Below, in pieces: positions 35,232-50,200 of a DNA stretch of 64,000 nucleotides (position 1 is its first letter; every line of letters begins with the position of its first letter). The DNA is from Arcuatula senhousia (lineage: Eukaryota; Mollusca; Bivalvia; Mytilida; Mytilidae). Where the stretch lies: contig OZ020303.1 of assembly GCA_963971305.1 (NCBI GenBank), positions 57,784,867 to 57,848,866 of the forward strand. Reading direction: 5' to 3'. Both the position numbers and the translations under genes were made by a program. The notes under the pieces were generated by a model. It had not been told where the DNA came from, did no database searches, and saw only the letters and a list, made by a program, of their open reading frames with translations.

Positions 35232-38200
35232 CTGAAAAATAAAAATAAAGATTTGCAATGTATTTGCTTACAGGTATGAAATAGTATGATTGATTGATTG
35301 ATTGTTGTTTGCTTAATGTCCCGTCGGCGATATTTTAGCCATAATCAGGACATAAACAAGTTGTGATATATGAAATAGTAATATAGTCTAATAAAACATA
35401 TGCAACAATAATGATGGATAATTTTATGCTTCTTCATGTTTATTGAATAGTTAGAACTTATTTTCAAGGGATTTAGAGCCATAAAACCTTTTTTTTAACC
35501 AGCAGTTCTTTAGAAATACAAGTATTATGTTTGTTGAAGTATTCATGATTTCCATTTTCCAATATTACCAATACATGTACCATCATGTTTCTCCTAATAG
35601 TGAAGTTAAAAAAAATTGTTATCACATATCAAAAGAAAGGATCTACATTCTCTGCATTCAATTTTTTTTCATAACATACTTAAATTAAAAAAAAAACAAC
35701 AAGAATGACAGTCTTCCATTGAAGACACACCCTTGTCAAAATGAAATCCATTTAAACCCCATTGAAACATAATTTAATTTCTGGCCATTCATTCCCCATT
35801 TCTTTAATAACAATAAAAAATGTTTAGAATTATGAGTGCATTTTGTATTCCATTTATTGCCCATTTATATTTAAAACCCATTTAAATTACATTGAAAACA
35901 CATTGAAACCACATTGTTTTTCACGAAATATGTAAATTAGCTGGACCATTTACATGATGTCATGAAATAAATGGTGTTTAAATGAATTATAAATATACCA
36001 TTTTTAACCATTAATTCACATTTAAAGTACCTTCATAAAATAAATCATGCATTTCTACACATGAAATATGCATGTTGGTTATGAACAGGAAAGCTGATTT
36101 TTTAAAGGGCAAATTTTAAGTCCATATGTACTATTTGTGAATCTAATTTTCTATATGCAAATAAATGTATTCTTTTCCTGTATTTTATACATGTAGCACT
36201 AACATACATGTTTTGTTGCTTATACTATATACTTGACAACCCAACAAAAAGCCTTAAAGTATTAAAGTTTTAAATAGCAATTGATCAGGGTTTTTTAATG
36301 CATGTACATGTACCGGTATTTCATCTTAAAATTATTAATGACATGTTGCCAGATACATAATGAGAAGAAATTAACATAATCAATTATTAGTCCTACAAAA
36401 AAGTCTTAGATATTATATACATAATTTGTTTTAATAAAATGATAAATGTAAGCTTTAGCTTCACAAATTAAGATAAAATAGTTTCTACTTACTTAGTTTG
36501 AAACAAAATAAAATTGAATCCTCAACAAATAATGTGTATATATTTCCAGATTGTTTTATGAAGCTGCATTGTTTAAAACAACATGTAAATACACATCTTT
36601 ATTCTTCAAAGTTTACATTTGAATTGAAAGTTGGAGCCAAATATTTCAGAATTAGAGGTCTTGTGATTGGAAGATTTTTATTAAAGCTTCAATTTCATTG
36701 GAAGATTGTTTGAACACTGCAAGAAAACATTTTTTTATAAATGGACAAAAAATAAATTTAAATGATTCTATTAGTCAGCTCAATAGTAATTTATCCATTT
36801 TATTTCTTCTGAAAAGCAATGGTTGAAAAATGGAAAAATTCTCTCACATAGCCAATAATAAAGACATTCAAATTCCATTTCTTTTAAAAATGCAAAATAA
36901 ATTGCTGCAAATTTCCAATTTTTTAACCATTTAAAAAAAAATTGAAAATCAATGGTCACTTTTTAAATTGTTCTGTGAGATAATAGAAAATTAAAATGGA
37001 GAAAAAATTGGGCTTTAATGAAAAATTGAATAAAAATGCAAAGTAAATGGGATTTCAATGCTTTAAAACCATTTTATTTTGCTAAGGGCATGTCACCTGC
37101 ATCTTAAAATATGCTGTTACCAGGAAGTAGAAGAGCGAAAGACATAACATTGCTTAACATCATATAGTACTGAAGGAGAAAATTACATGCCAAATATCAA
37201 GAGACTGTAACATGTATAGTTGCCAGGAAAACATTAAGACGTGGGACGACACAAGATGACGGATAGTGTCAACTGTCAAAGTGACTGCTTTGCTTTGCAA
37301 CACCTTGCAATTGAAATAATGACAAAAAGGTTATAGGTTTGTTCTATTTAGTTACCTCTTTTTCTAAACCTGGAAAATTAGCACAGTATGGTCTTGTTAA
37401 TAATTCAGAAATTTTGTTTTTGTCTCCTTTAGTCAAGGATATACAGCTGTTAGTGTCTATACCAAATCTGAAAAGATAATCAGTAGTGTATACAAGGATC
37501 TTGGGCTTGAAGGAAAACAATTACCCTCCCGAAGGAAACAATAATGGTAGAACTGCGAGACATATAACAGCTGAAGTTCAACATGCCATCAAAATCTTTC
37601 TTTTTTATGAAAAAAATCCCTTTTGATAGTCAGCCAATAATGCATCACTTCTGTTCGTTTTGATCCAAAAATGTAAAAAGTTGTGTAATTTTCATTAAAC
37701 GTTTGAGAATAGGAGGTTACGAGTTACATTTTTCAACCATTCATGGTACAGATGGAATGGAAATTAAATCATTTGCCAGTTGTATAAAACTGTCAAATTT
37801 ACAAGAAGTAAAGAAAATAGACAAATTAATTGATTTGAAGGGAGTTGGTGAAGTCTTGCCAAGAAGGCAGCTTTCCTCCCTTGTGGGTTACTGTATAGAG
37901 ACGAGGGCCAATTTTTTAGTCCCCTACCGGCGAAAGGCCGAAGGGGACTAAAGGTTTGCGCTCTGTCCGTCTGTCTGTCTGTCACGCCTCAGTTTTCCGC
38001 ACTTTTTAGCTCACCTGACCAGAAGGGTCATGTGAGCTATTGTCATCGTTAGGCATCCGGCGTCTGTCGTCTGTCCGTCGTCCGTTAACTTTTCTTCAAA
38101 GATCTTCTTCTCTGAAACCACTGAAGGGATTGCATTGAAACTTGGTATACTTGATCTTTAGGATGTCCTCTACCAAGTTTGTGAATTATATACACGTCGA

Positions 38201-41200
38201 CCAACCAACATGGCCGATGTTGCTAAAAATAGAACAGGGGGGTCAGACTACTGTTTTTGGCTTATAAATCAAAAAGTATAAGAGATAGAGGAAATCTGAG
38301 GCCATGCTACTGATTCAGCATCAAAAGCTCTACCAAAGTCTCCACTTGGTCAAAGTTGTCAGATGACCCCTTATAGGGGTTACGGCCCCTTAAAGGTGGA
38401 AAATAGCACTTGTCATGTTTTTGGCCTACAGAATGAAAACTATTGCAGATAGAGATTAGCTGTTGCTTGCTTAAATGTTCAGCTCATTTAACTCTTCAAA
38501 AGTCTTAATAAGGTCAAAGTTGTCAGATGACCCCTTATAGGGGTTACGGCCCCTTAAAGGTGAAAAATTGCCATTTTTCATGTTTTTGGCCTACAGAATG
38601 AAAACTATTGCAGATAGAGATTAGCTGTTGCTAGCTTAAATGTTTAGCTCATTTAGCTCTACGAAAGTGTCCATAGGGTCGAAGTTGTCAGATAACCCCT
38701 TATAGGGGTTACTGCCCCTGAAAAATAGCGTTTTTTTCATGTTTTTGGCCTACAGAATGAAAACTATTGCACATAGAGCTTAGATGTTGCTTGCTTAAAT
38801 GTTCAGCTCATTTAGCTCTACAAAATTCTCCATAGGGTCGAAGTTGTCAGATGACCCCTTTATAGGGGTTACGGCACCTGAAAAATAGCGATTTTTCATG
38901 TTTTTGGCCTACAGAATGAAAACTATTGCAGATAGAGATTAGCTGTTGCTTGCTTAAATGTTCAGCTCATTTAGCTCTACAAAATTCTCCATAGGGTCGA
39001 AGTTGTCAGATGACCCCTTATAGTGGTTAGGGCCCCTGAAAAATTGCGATTTTTCATGTTTTTGGCCTACAGAATGAAAACTATTGCAGATAGAGATTAG
39101 CTGTTGCTTGCTTAAATGTTCAGCTCATTTAGCTCTACAAAATTCTCCATAGGGTCGAAGTTGTCAGATGACCCTTTATAGGGGTTACGGTCCATGAAAA
39201 ATAGCGATTTTTCATGTTTTTGTCCTACAGAATGAAAACTATTGCAGATAGAGATTAGCTGTTGCTTGCTTAAATGTTCAGCTCATTAAGCTCTACAAAA
39301 TTCTCCATAGGGTCGAAGTTGTCAGATGACCCCTTATAGGAGTTACGGCTCCTGAAAAATAAAGATTTTTTCATGTTTTTGGCCTACAGAATGAAAATTA
39401 TTGCAGATAGAGATTAGCTGTTGCTTGCTTAAATGTTCAGCTCATTTAGCTCTACGAAATTCTGCATAGGGTCAAAGTTGTCAGATGACCCTTTATAGGG
39501 GTTACGGTTCATGATAAATAGCGATTTTTCATGTTTTTGTCCTACAGAATAAAAACTATTGCAGATAGAGATTAGCTGTTGCTTGCTTAAATGTTCAGCT
39601 CATTTAGCTCTACAAAATTCTCCATAGGGTCGAAGTTGTCAGATGACCCCTCATAAGGGTTACGGCCCCTGAAAAATAGCGATTTTTCATGTTTTTGTCC
39701 TACAGAATGTAAACTATTGCAGATAAAGATTAGCTGTTGCTTGCTTAAATGTTCAGCTCATTTAGCTCTACAAAATTCTCCATAGGGTCGAAGTTGTCAG
39801 ATGACCCCTGATAGTGGTTACAGCCCCTGAAAAAATAGCGATTTCATGTTTTTGGCCTACAGAATGAAAACTATTGCAGATAGAGATTAGCTGTTGCTTG
39901 CTTAAATGTTCAGCTCATTTAGCTCTACAAAATTCTCCATAGGGTAGAAGTTGTCAGATGACCCCTGATAGTGGTTACAGCCCCTGAAAAAAAGCGATTT
40001 CATGTTTTTGGCCTACAGAATGAAAACTATTGCAGATAGAGATTAGCTGTTGCTTGCTTAAATGTTCAGCTCATTTAGCTCTACGAAATTCTGCATAGGG
40101 TCAAAGTTGTCAGATGACCCTTTATAGGGGTTACGGTTCATGATAAATAGCGATTTTTCATGTTTTTGTCCTACAGAATAAAAACTATTGCAGATAGAGA
40201 TTAGCTGTTGCTTGCTTAAATGTTCAGCTCATTTAGCTCTACAAAATTCTCCATAGGGTCGAAGTTGTCAGATGACCCCTCATAAGGGTTACGGCCCCTG
40301 AAAAATAGCGATTTTTCATGTTTTTGTCCTACAGAATGTAAACTATTGCAGATAAAGATTAGCTGTTGCTTGCTTAAATGTTCAGCTCATTTAGCTCTAC
40401 AAAATTCTCCATAGGGTCGAAGTTGTCAGATGACCCCTGATAGTGGTTACAGCCCCTGAAAAATAGCGATTTCATGTTTTTGGCCTACAGAATGAAAACT
40501 ATTGCAGATAGAGATTAGGTGTTGCTTGCTTAAATGTTCAGCTCATTTAGCTCTACAAAATTCTCCATAGGGTAGAAGTTGTCAGATGACCCCTGATAGT
40601 GGTTACAGCCCCTGAAAAATAGCGATTTCATGTTTTTGGCCTACAGAATGAAAACTATTGCAGATAGAGATTAGCTGTTGCTTGCTTAAATGTTCAGCTC
40701 ATTTAGCTCTACAAAATTCTCCGGATCCATAGGGTCGAAGTTGTCAGATGACTCCTTATAGGGTTTATGGTCCCTTATAGGTGAAAAATGGTGTTTTTGG
40801 CCTATACAATGAAAACTATTGCAGGTAGAGAAAAGCTGTTGCTTGCTTAAACGTTCAGCTCATTTAGCTCTACAAAAGTATAGGGTCAACATCAAGACCA
40901 GGTGAGCGATTCAGGCTCCTGGGAGCCTCTTGTTTTCTTAACGCTTATAGATAATGAACTGATTTTTGGTATATGAGTTAACCTTGATGAGTTACAGATC
41001 AAGTTTGAGTTTTGTGTCGGTCCACAAATTTTTATGGGAGTTATGGCCCTTTGAACTTTGAAAATTCACTAAAATTTCAGTTTTCCGCACTTTTTTTTCT
41101 AAACGCTTACAGATAATGAACTGATTTTTTGTATATGAGTTTACCTTGATGAGTTACAGATCAAGTTTGAGTTTCGTGTCGGTCCACAAATTTTTATGGG

Positions 41201-44200
41201 AGTTATGGCCCTTTGAAAATTCACTAAAATTTCAGTTTTCTGCACTTTTTTTCTAAACACCTGAAGATAATGAACTGATTTTTGGTATGTGAGTTTACCT
41301 TGATGAGTTACAGATCAAGTTTGAGTTTTGTGCCGGTCCACAATTTTTTATGGGAGTTATGGCCCTTTAAACTTTGAAAATTCACTAAAATTTCATTTTT
41401 TCGCACTTTTTTTCTAAACGCTTACAGATAATGAACTGATTTTTTGTATATGAGTTTACCTTGATGAGTTACAGATCAAGTATGAGTTTCGTGTCTGTCC
41501 ACAAATTTTAATGGGAGTTATGGCCCTTTGAACTTTGAAAATTCACTAAAATTTCAGTTTTCCGCACTTTTTTAGCTCACCTGGACCGAAGGTCCATGTG
41601 AGCTATTACCATCACTTGGCGTCCGTCGTCGTCGTCTGTTGTCGTCGTCGTCTGTCGTCGTCGTCGTCTGTCGTCGTCTGTTAACAATTTTTCAAAAATC
41701 TTCTCCTCTGAAACTACCAAACAGAATTTAATGAAACTTGGTATGAATGATCCTTAGGGTGTCCTGTACCAAACTTGTGTTTTGATTTTTGATCCGTTAA
41801 AAAACATGGCCGCCGTTACTAAAAATAGACTAGGGGGGTCAGACTACTGTTTTTGGCTTATAAATCAAAAAGTATAAGAGATAGAGGAAATCTGAGGCCA
41901 CGCTACTGATTCAGCATCAAAAGCTCTACTTAAGTCTCCATTTGGTCAAAGTTGTCAGATGACCCCTTATAGGGGTTACGGCCCCTTAAAGGTGAAAAAT
42001 AGCATTTTTTCATGTTTTTGGCCTACAGAATGAAAACTATTGCAGATAGAGATTAGCTGTTGCTTGCTTAAATGTTCAGCTCATTTAACTCTACAAAAGT
42101 CTCCATAGGGTCGAAGTTGTCAGATGACCCCTTATAGGGGTTACAGCCCCTTAAAGGTGAAAAATAGCCATTTTTCATGTTTTTGGCCTACAGAATGAAA
42201 ACTACTGCAGATAGAGATTAGCTGTTGCTTGCTTAAATGTTCAGCTCATTGAGCTCTACCAAATTCTCCTAGGGTCGAAGTTGTCAGATGACCCCTTATA
42301 GGGGTTACGGCCCCTGAAAAATAGTGATTTTTCATGTTTTTGGCCTACAGAATGAAAACTATTGCAGATAGAGATTAGCTGTTGCTTGCTTAAATGTTCA
42401 GCTCATTTAGCTCTACAAAATTCTCCATAGGGTCGAAGTTGTCAGATAACTCCTTATAGGGGTTACGGCCCCTGAAAAATAGCGATTTTTCATGTTTTTG
42501 GCCTACAGAATGAAAACTATTGCAGATGGAGATTAGCTGTTGCTTGCTTAAATGTTCAGCTCATTTAGCTTTACAAAATTCTCCATAGGGTCAAAGTTGT
42601 CAGATGACCCCTTATAGGGGTTACGGCCCCTGAAAAATAGCGATTTTTCATGTTTTTGTCCTACAGAATGAAAACTATTGCAGATAGAGATTAGCTGTTG
42701 CTTGCTTAAATGTTCAGCTCATTTAGCTCTACAAAATTCTCCATAGGGTCGAAGTTGTCAGATGACCCCTTATAGGGGTTACGGTCCCTGAAAAATAGCC
42801 ATTTTTCATGTTTTTGGCCTACAAAATGAAAACTATTGCAGATAGAGATAAGCTGTGGCTTGCTTAAATGTTCAGCTCATTTAGCTCTACAAAATTCTCT
42901 ATGGGGTCGAAGTTGTCAGATGACCCCTTATAGGGGTTACGGCCCCTGAAAAAAGCAATTTTTCATGTTTTAGGCCTACAGAATGAAAACTATTGCAGAT
43001 AGAGATTAGATGTTGCTTGCTTAAATGTTCAGCTCATTTAGCTCTACAAAATTCTCCATAGGGTCGAAGTTGTCAGATGACTCCTTATAGGGGTTACGGC
43101 CACTGAAAAATAGCGATTTTTCATGTTTTTGGCCTACAGAATAAAAACTATCGCAGATAGAGATTAGCTGTTGCTTGCTTAAATGTTCAGCTCATTTAGC
43201 TTTACAAAATTCTCCATAGGGTCGAAGTTGTCAGATGACCCCTTATAGGGGTTACGGCCCCTGAAAAATGGCGATTTTTCATGTTTTTGTCCTACAGAAT
43301 GAAAACTATTGCAGGTAGAGAAAAGCTGTTGCTTGCTTAAATGTTCAGCTCATTTAGCTCTACAAAAGTATAGGGTCAACATCAAGACCAGGTGAGCGAT
43401 TCAGGCTCCTGGGAGCCTCTTGTTTTCTAAACGCTTACAGATAATGAACTGATTTTTTGTATATGAGTTTACCTTGATGAGTTACAGATCAAGTTTGAGT
43501 TTCGTGTCGGTCCACAAATTTTTATGGGAGTTATGGCCCTTTGAAAATTCACTAAAATTTCAGTTTTCTGCACTTTTTTTCTAAACACTTTAAGATAATG
43601 AACTGATTTTTGGTATGTGAGTTTACCTTGATGAGTTACAGATCAAGTTTGAGTTTTGTGCCGGTCCACAATTTTTTATGGGAGTTATGGCCCTTTAAAC
43701 TTTGAAAATTCACTAAAATTTCATTTTTTCGCACTTTTTTTCTAAACGCTTACAGATAATGAACTGATTTTTTGTATATGAGTTTACCTTGATGAGTTAC
43801 AGATCAAGTATGAGTTTCGTGTCTGTCCACAAATTTTAATGGGAGTTATGGCCCTTTGAACTTTGAAAATTCACTAAAATTTCAGTTTTCCGCACTTTTT
43901 TTTCTAAACGCTTACAGATAATGAACTGATTTTTTGTATATGAGTTTACCTTGATGAGTTACAGATCAAGTTTGAGTTTCGTGTCGGTCCACAAATTTTT
44001 ATGGGAGTTATGGCCCTTTGAAAATTCACTAAAATTTCAGTTTTCTGCACTTTTTTTCTAAACACTTTAAGATAATGAACTGATTTTTGGTATGTGAGTT
44101 TACCTTGATGAGTTACAGATCAAGTTTGAGTTTTGTGCCGGTCCACAATTTTTTATGGGAGTTATGGCCCTTTAAACTTTGAAAATTCACTAAAATTTCA

Positions 44201-47200
44201 GTTTTTCGCACTTTTTTTCTAAACGCTTACAGATAATAAACTGATTTTTTGTATATGAGTTTACCTTGATGAGTTACAGATCAAGTATGAGTTTCGTGTC
44301 GGTCCACAAATTTTAATGGGAGTTATGGCCCTTTGAACTTTGAAAATTCACTAAAATTTCAGTTTTCTGCACTTTTTTTCTAAACACTTAAAGATAATGA
44401 ACTGATTTTTGGTATGTGAGTTTACCTTGATGAGTTACAGATCAAGTTTGAGTTTCCTGCTGGTCCACAAATTTTTATGGGAGTTATGGCACTTTGAAGT
44501 TAGAAAATCCATTGCAATTTTATTTTCTACACTTTTTTATTGTTCCTTGTAGATAATAAACTGATCAAGTTCAGGTATTCATTTATTTGACAAATAGTTA
44601 CCAGTGGCTGAAATATGAGGCCGGTAGGGGACTATGTATTGTTTTGCAATACTCTCAGAATGCTTGTTTCAAGTTGATATAAATACCGGTAACCAAAATT
44701 GAAGCCCCCTGTTGTCAAAATGTGTAAAATATACATCATTCTTATCTTCTATGCTAAAATGTCATGTCATGTAATTAAACATTATATACAGCCAAGGACA
44801 TAAATTTAAATGTGTTAAGTCTTATTAATGAAATCTAACCTTTTAATATCTGTAGGTAGAATACCAAGCCATCTTATAGTAGGTACTGCTAGATGTTCTG
44901 ATTCAAATGCTAATGACTGTAAGTCAAAACTATGAAATGAGTCAGGAAAAAGTGAATAACAACAAAACACAATACTTATACCAAATCTTCCTTCATCAGT
45001 AAATTATACCAAATCTTCCTTCATCAGTAAAAGTACTCATAGTTTAAAATTGTCATAAATACAAATATATTAAATGCAAAGTAGTGAGTATAACAATAAT
45101 TTCCACCTGCCTAATGTGGATATAAGAATCAATTTAACATGATGAATCAGTCTTTATAGGTTACTCTTTGGAGGCACAAGCCTGAAATATGACTTCATGG
45201 CACAAGTGGTTAATGCATATTTTTGACTTGTGGACCCAGATTTTTAGATTTTTTTCACAAGGCCAATGGCAATTTTACTTTCAGAAAAGTGACAGACATA
45301 TGGCAGATATAACAAGGGGTTGCACTAAGTCGTGCTAAGCATACCCCCACTCGGCCATTCAGAAAACAGGAAGTAGATGACTGACTGACCTGGAAAGGGG
45401 AGGCACAATACAACTCATCATGAAAAAGCTGTATACCAAATTTAGAATCAATCCCTTCTCTAGAAGTCGAGAAATCAGTGTTACGAAAAATTGTCTATTT
45501 TTGACCCATAAAAAGTCTAAGTTAGCTCAGAAAACAGGAAGTAGATGATGGACTGACCTAAAAAGGGGAGGCACGGTATAACTAATCATGCTGAAGCTGT
45601 GTACCAAATTTGAAACCAATCCATCCAGTAGAAACCATGAAATCTGTTACGAAAAAATTCACTTTTCAAATTTTTTACCCTAAAAAGTCTAAGTCGGCTC
45701 GAAAAACAGGAAGTAGATGATGGACTGACCTGGAAAGGGGAGGCACGGTATAACTCATCATGCTGAAGCTGTGTACCAAATTTGAAACCAATCTATCCAG
45801 TAGAAGCCGAGAAATCTGTTACGAAAAATTTCACATTTCAATTTTTTTTTCCCCTAGAAAAGTCTAAGTCAGCTAGGAAAACAGGAAGTAGATGATGGAC
45901 TGACCTGGAAAGGGTAGACATAATATAACTCATCATGCTGAAGCTGTGTACCAAATTTGAAACCAATCCATCCAGTAGAAGCAGAGAAATTGAACCGGAC
46001 AGACAGACGGACAGATGGACGGATGGACGGACAAGGTGATTGCAATATAGCCCCCTCTCTTATGAGTGGGGGTATAATATTGACAAATTGAGACATGTAC
46101 TTTGTAATTTACTACAGACATCTTGGAAAAAAAGATTAAACTTGTTTGTTCTCTACAGTCTTTTAATAAATAAAATTGAAAACAGAACTTACCTTTGATC
46201 CATACTTATAAATGAGCATTATCTCAATACCTAAAACAAAATAGTGTCAATATGAACACTTTACGAAAACAAAACATAAAGAAGTCATTCAAATGACTTG
46301 TAAACTGTAAACCATGGGAAACTAGAATACTGACAAAGTCAGAAAGGGCCCCGCGGCAAAATATCTAAGTGTTTTCAAAATCATACGAACTTTAATTATA
46401 ATCACTAAGGCATGTTCCATGGAATGCATATGAAACTTCAGAGCTGTATTGTTAATAGCCTTTGAGTTTTATTGTTCAAAAATTCCTATTCTCAAAATCT
46501 GTGATTTTTGATAAAAAATGAAGTTTTTTCCAAAAATATTAAACAAATTTGCACGAAATTTTAATATGCACATCATGACATGCTACTTTGCAGCTGTGCA
46601 AACCCTTGTCAAAATGAAATCCATTTAAACCCCATTGAAACATAATTTAATTTCTGGCCATTCATTCCCCATTTCTTTAATAACAATAAAAAATGTTTAG
46701 AATTATGAGTGCATTTTGTATTCCATTTATTGCCCATTTATATTTAAAACCCATTTAAATTACATTGAAAACACATTGAAACCACATTGTTTTTCACGAA
46801 ATATGTAAATTAGCTGGACCATTTACATGATGTCATGAAATAAATGGTGTTTAAATGAATTATAAATATACCATTTTTAACCATTAATTCACATTTAAAG
46901 TACCTTCATAAAATAAATCATGCATTTCTACACATGAAATATGCATGTTGGTTATGAACAGGAAAGCTGATTTTTTAAAGGGCAAATTTTAAGTCCATAT
47001 GTACTATTTGTGAATCTAATTTTCTATATGCAAATAAATGTATTCTTTTCCTGTATTTTATACATGTAGCACTAACATACATGTTTTGTTGCTTATACTA
47101 TATACTTGACAACCCAACAAAAAGCCTTAAAGTATTAAAGTTTTAAATAGCAATTGATCAGGGTTTTTTAATGCATGTACATGTACCGGTATTTCATCTT

Positions 47201-50200
47201 AAAATTATTAATGACATGTTGCCAGATACATAATGAGAAGAAATTAACATAATCAATTATTAGTCCTACAAAAAAGTCTTAGATATTATATACATAATTT
47301 GTTTTAATAAAATGATAAATGTAAGCTTTAGCTTCACAAATTAAGATAAAATAGTTTCTACTTACTTAGTTTGAAACAAAATAAAATTGAATCCTCAACA
47401 AATAATGTGTATATATTTCCAGATTGTTTTATGAAGCTGCATTGTTTAAAACAACATGTAAATACACATCTTTATTCTTCAAAGTTTACATTTGAATTGA
47501 AAGTTGGAGCCAAATATTTCAGAATTAGAGGTCTTGTGATTGGAAGATTTTTATTAAAGCTTCAATTTCATTGGAAGATTGTTTGAACACTGCAAGAAAA
47601 CATTTTTTTATAAATGGACAAAAAATAAATTTAAATGATTCTATTAGTCAGCTCAATAGTAATTTATCCATTTTATTTCTTCTGAAAAGCAATGGTTGAA
47701 AAATGGAAAAATTCTCTCACATAGCCAATAATAAAGACATTCAAATTCCATTTCTTTTAAAAATGCAAAATAAATTGCTGCAAATTTCCAATTTTTTAAC
47801 CATTTAAAAAAAAATTGAAAATCAATGGTCACTTTTTAAATTGTTCTGTGAGATAATAGAAAATTAAAATGGAGAAAAAATTGGGCTTTAATGAAAAATT
47901 GAATAAAAATGCAAAGTAAATGGGATTTCAATGCTTTAAAACCATTTTATTTTGCTAAGGGAAGTTTCAGAACTGTATTGTTAACAGTTTTTGAGTTTTA
48001 GTGTTCACAAAGTCCAATTCTCAAAATCTGTGATTTTCAATAAAAAATGAAGTTTTTTCCAAAAATGTGAATCAGATTTGCCAGAAATTTAAATATGCAC
48101 ATCATGACATGCTACTTAGCAGCTGTGCAAAGTTTCAGAACTGTATTGTTAACAGTTTTTGAGTTTTAGTGTTCACAAAGTCCAATTCTCAAAATCTGTG
48201 ATTTTCGATAAAAAATGAAGTTTTTTCCAAAAATATTTAACAGATTTGCACGAAATTTTAATATGCGCATCATGACATGCTACTTAGCAGCTGTGCAAAG
48301 TTTCAGAACTGTGGTGTTAATAGTTTTTGAGTTTTAGTGTTCACAAGAATTGTTGACGGACGGACAGACGGACAGACGGACAAAGTGAAAACTATAGGGC
48401 TTCCGCATCTTCGATGCGGGGCCCTAATAACTAGTTATTTGTTTGATGTGAAAAGTTTGCCAATTGGAAGGTTTTGATTTTGTGAACATTCAAACTCCCA
48501 AACAATTATTCTATTTTTAGACATACGTCAGCGGAAATGGTCGACTAAAGAGAGCTCCTGCAAAAGTGTCTTTTTCTCATTATCCAACTTATGGACATGT
48601 AACTTCTGCGTTATAGACGTATCTTAGTAACTAAACTATCTGAATATTATAAAATTTCTGCAGACAAGACAATCACTAGTGAGAGTTTAAAGTTTGAACA
48701 ATCAGCCAATTTTTGTTTACAATATTTCAAGATGGCGACGTCCATGACAAAAGATGTTTTGAACGTTAACGGTGGTGACTAAAACGAGTAACCCGGGTGT
48801 AATGATCGGAATATTGTAATCACTATTTTAGCTAAACCCTATATTGTTATTGTTATTGTCTCCCTTGGCATTATAATAAAAGTAGCATGGTCATCAGTTT
48901 GTTCTTTGTCTCAGCAGTTTTAAAATACACCATAATTCAGGTCATACACACATACAAAACACACGGTCATCACATTGGCGACGAGGATAAAACGGTAACA
49001 ACATGGCAGCACAGTTCAACTTGCCAGCATTTCCATGTTTTGATGTTGAAACTGACAAATCAAATGCAGGGCCCCGTTGGCAAAAGTGGGTCGATCGTCT
49101 GGAAAATCTTTTTATCGGTTTAGACATTGATGATGCAGGAAGAAAGAGAGCCCTTCTACTCCACTACGCTGGAGAAAGAGTGTATGACATTTACGATGCC
49201 GAAAAGGGGGGAACTGATCCAACATATGATGCAACAAAGAAAGTTTTGACCGATTATTTCGCCCCCAAGAAGAACATACAAATGGAAATTTACAAATTTA
49301 GGTCCTACAAACAATTAGAAGGCCAGACACTTGATGAATTTGTAACAGAACTCCGCAAACTTGCCAAAAACTGTGAATTTGCAGATGTAAACAAAGAAAT
49401 CCTTACACAGGTTATTCAAAATTGCAAATCCAACAGACTAAGACGTAGAGCACTAAGAGAACCAGACAAAAAGCTAGATGACATATTAACATTAGGCAGG
49501 GCTTTAGAACTAGCAGACTCACAAGCCTCAGCCATGGAGACAGAGCATGCACATGTAAATAAAGTGAAGACACAAAACAGAAAGTACACAAACAAATATC
49601 AAAGTACTGACAGTACTCAATTCACAAGCACAAATAAGAAACCTAGAAACCCAATAAAGAAGGAAAGCAAAACATGTCGTAACTGTGGTGGACAATACCC
49701 GCATAAATCTGAATGCCCAGCCAAAGGAGCAACATGTCACTACTGCAAAAAGCAGAACCATTTCAAAACAGTCTGTAGATCAAGACAGAAATCAGGGAAG
49801 GTCAGAGAAATCCAAACTACACAACCAGATAGTGGTAACAATTATAGTAGCAGTGATGATGAATATGTTTATTCACTGCGACAAAGTGTTGAACATGTCA
49901 GTGTTGTAAATGAAAATGGTCCAAGAGTCAACGTTTTAGCAAACAACAAGGTCTGTAACTTTCTAATTGACAGTGGTGCAACTACTAACATTCTTGATGA
50001 GAAAACATACAAACAGCTTGGACAGCCACAACTTACAAAAGGAAAACATCCAACCTTATTTCCTTACGGAGGCGGAAAAGCGTTGAAAATAAAAGGGACA
50101 TGTGAACTGACAATAGAAACAAGAAATAAGATTGACACAGATACATTTTGCATTGTCGAAGGAAACCATGGTGCACTTCTAGGCTATCAACTATCTAAAA

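Larger units (their letters stand above)
37918..44654 (-). mobile_element. Family I tandem-core element with two family B insertions
   Basis: The left hairpin at 37918-37949 (AGTCCCCTACCGGC...GAAGGGGACT) is followed by GTCCGTCTGTCTGTCTGTC. The right end has GCCGGTAGGGGACT (44620-44633), complementary to the left arm, then an outer hairpin GTATTG-ttttg-CAATAC (44636-44652). The core unit of about 160 bp contains 'gataatgaactgattttt', 'cttgatgagttacagatcaag' and 'gggagttatggcccttt'. The core is interrupted by family B at 38008-40934 and 41574-43424. Groups of three units repeat as higher-order blocks of about 475 bp (about 41095, 43425 and 43903). Confidence 0.65.

Noticed and set aside
36498..36713. 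71-codon frame repeated identically at 47371-47586
   Set aside because: Its identity reflects two recent copies of the same 1359-bp TIR element. The frame has no recognisable domain and an AT-biased composition.
38354..43300. CRISPR-like array of regular repeats
   Set aside because: The units of about 160 bp are contiguous and similar along their whole length, without short repeats and unique spacers; this is a tandem transposon core in a eukaryotic genome.
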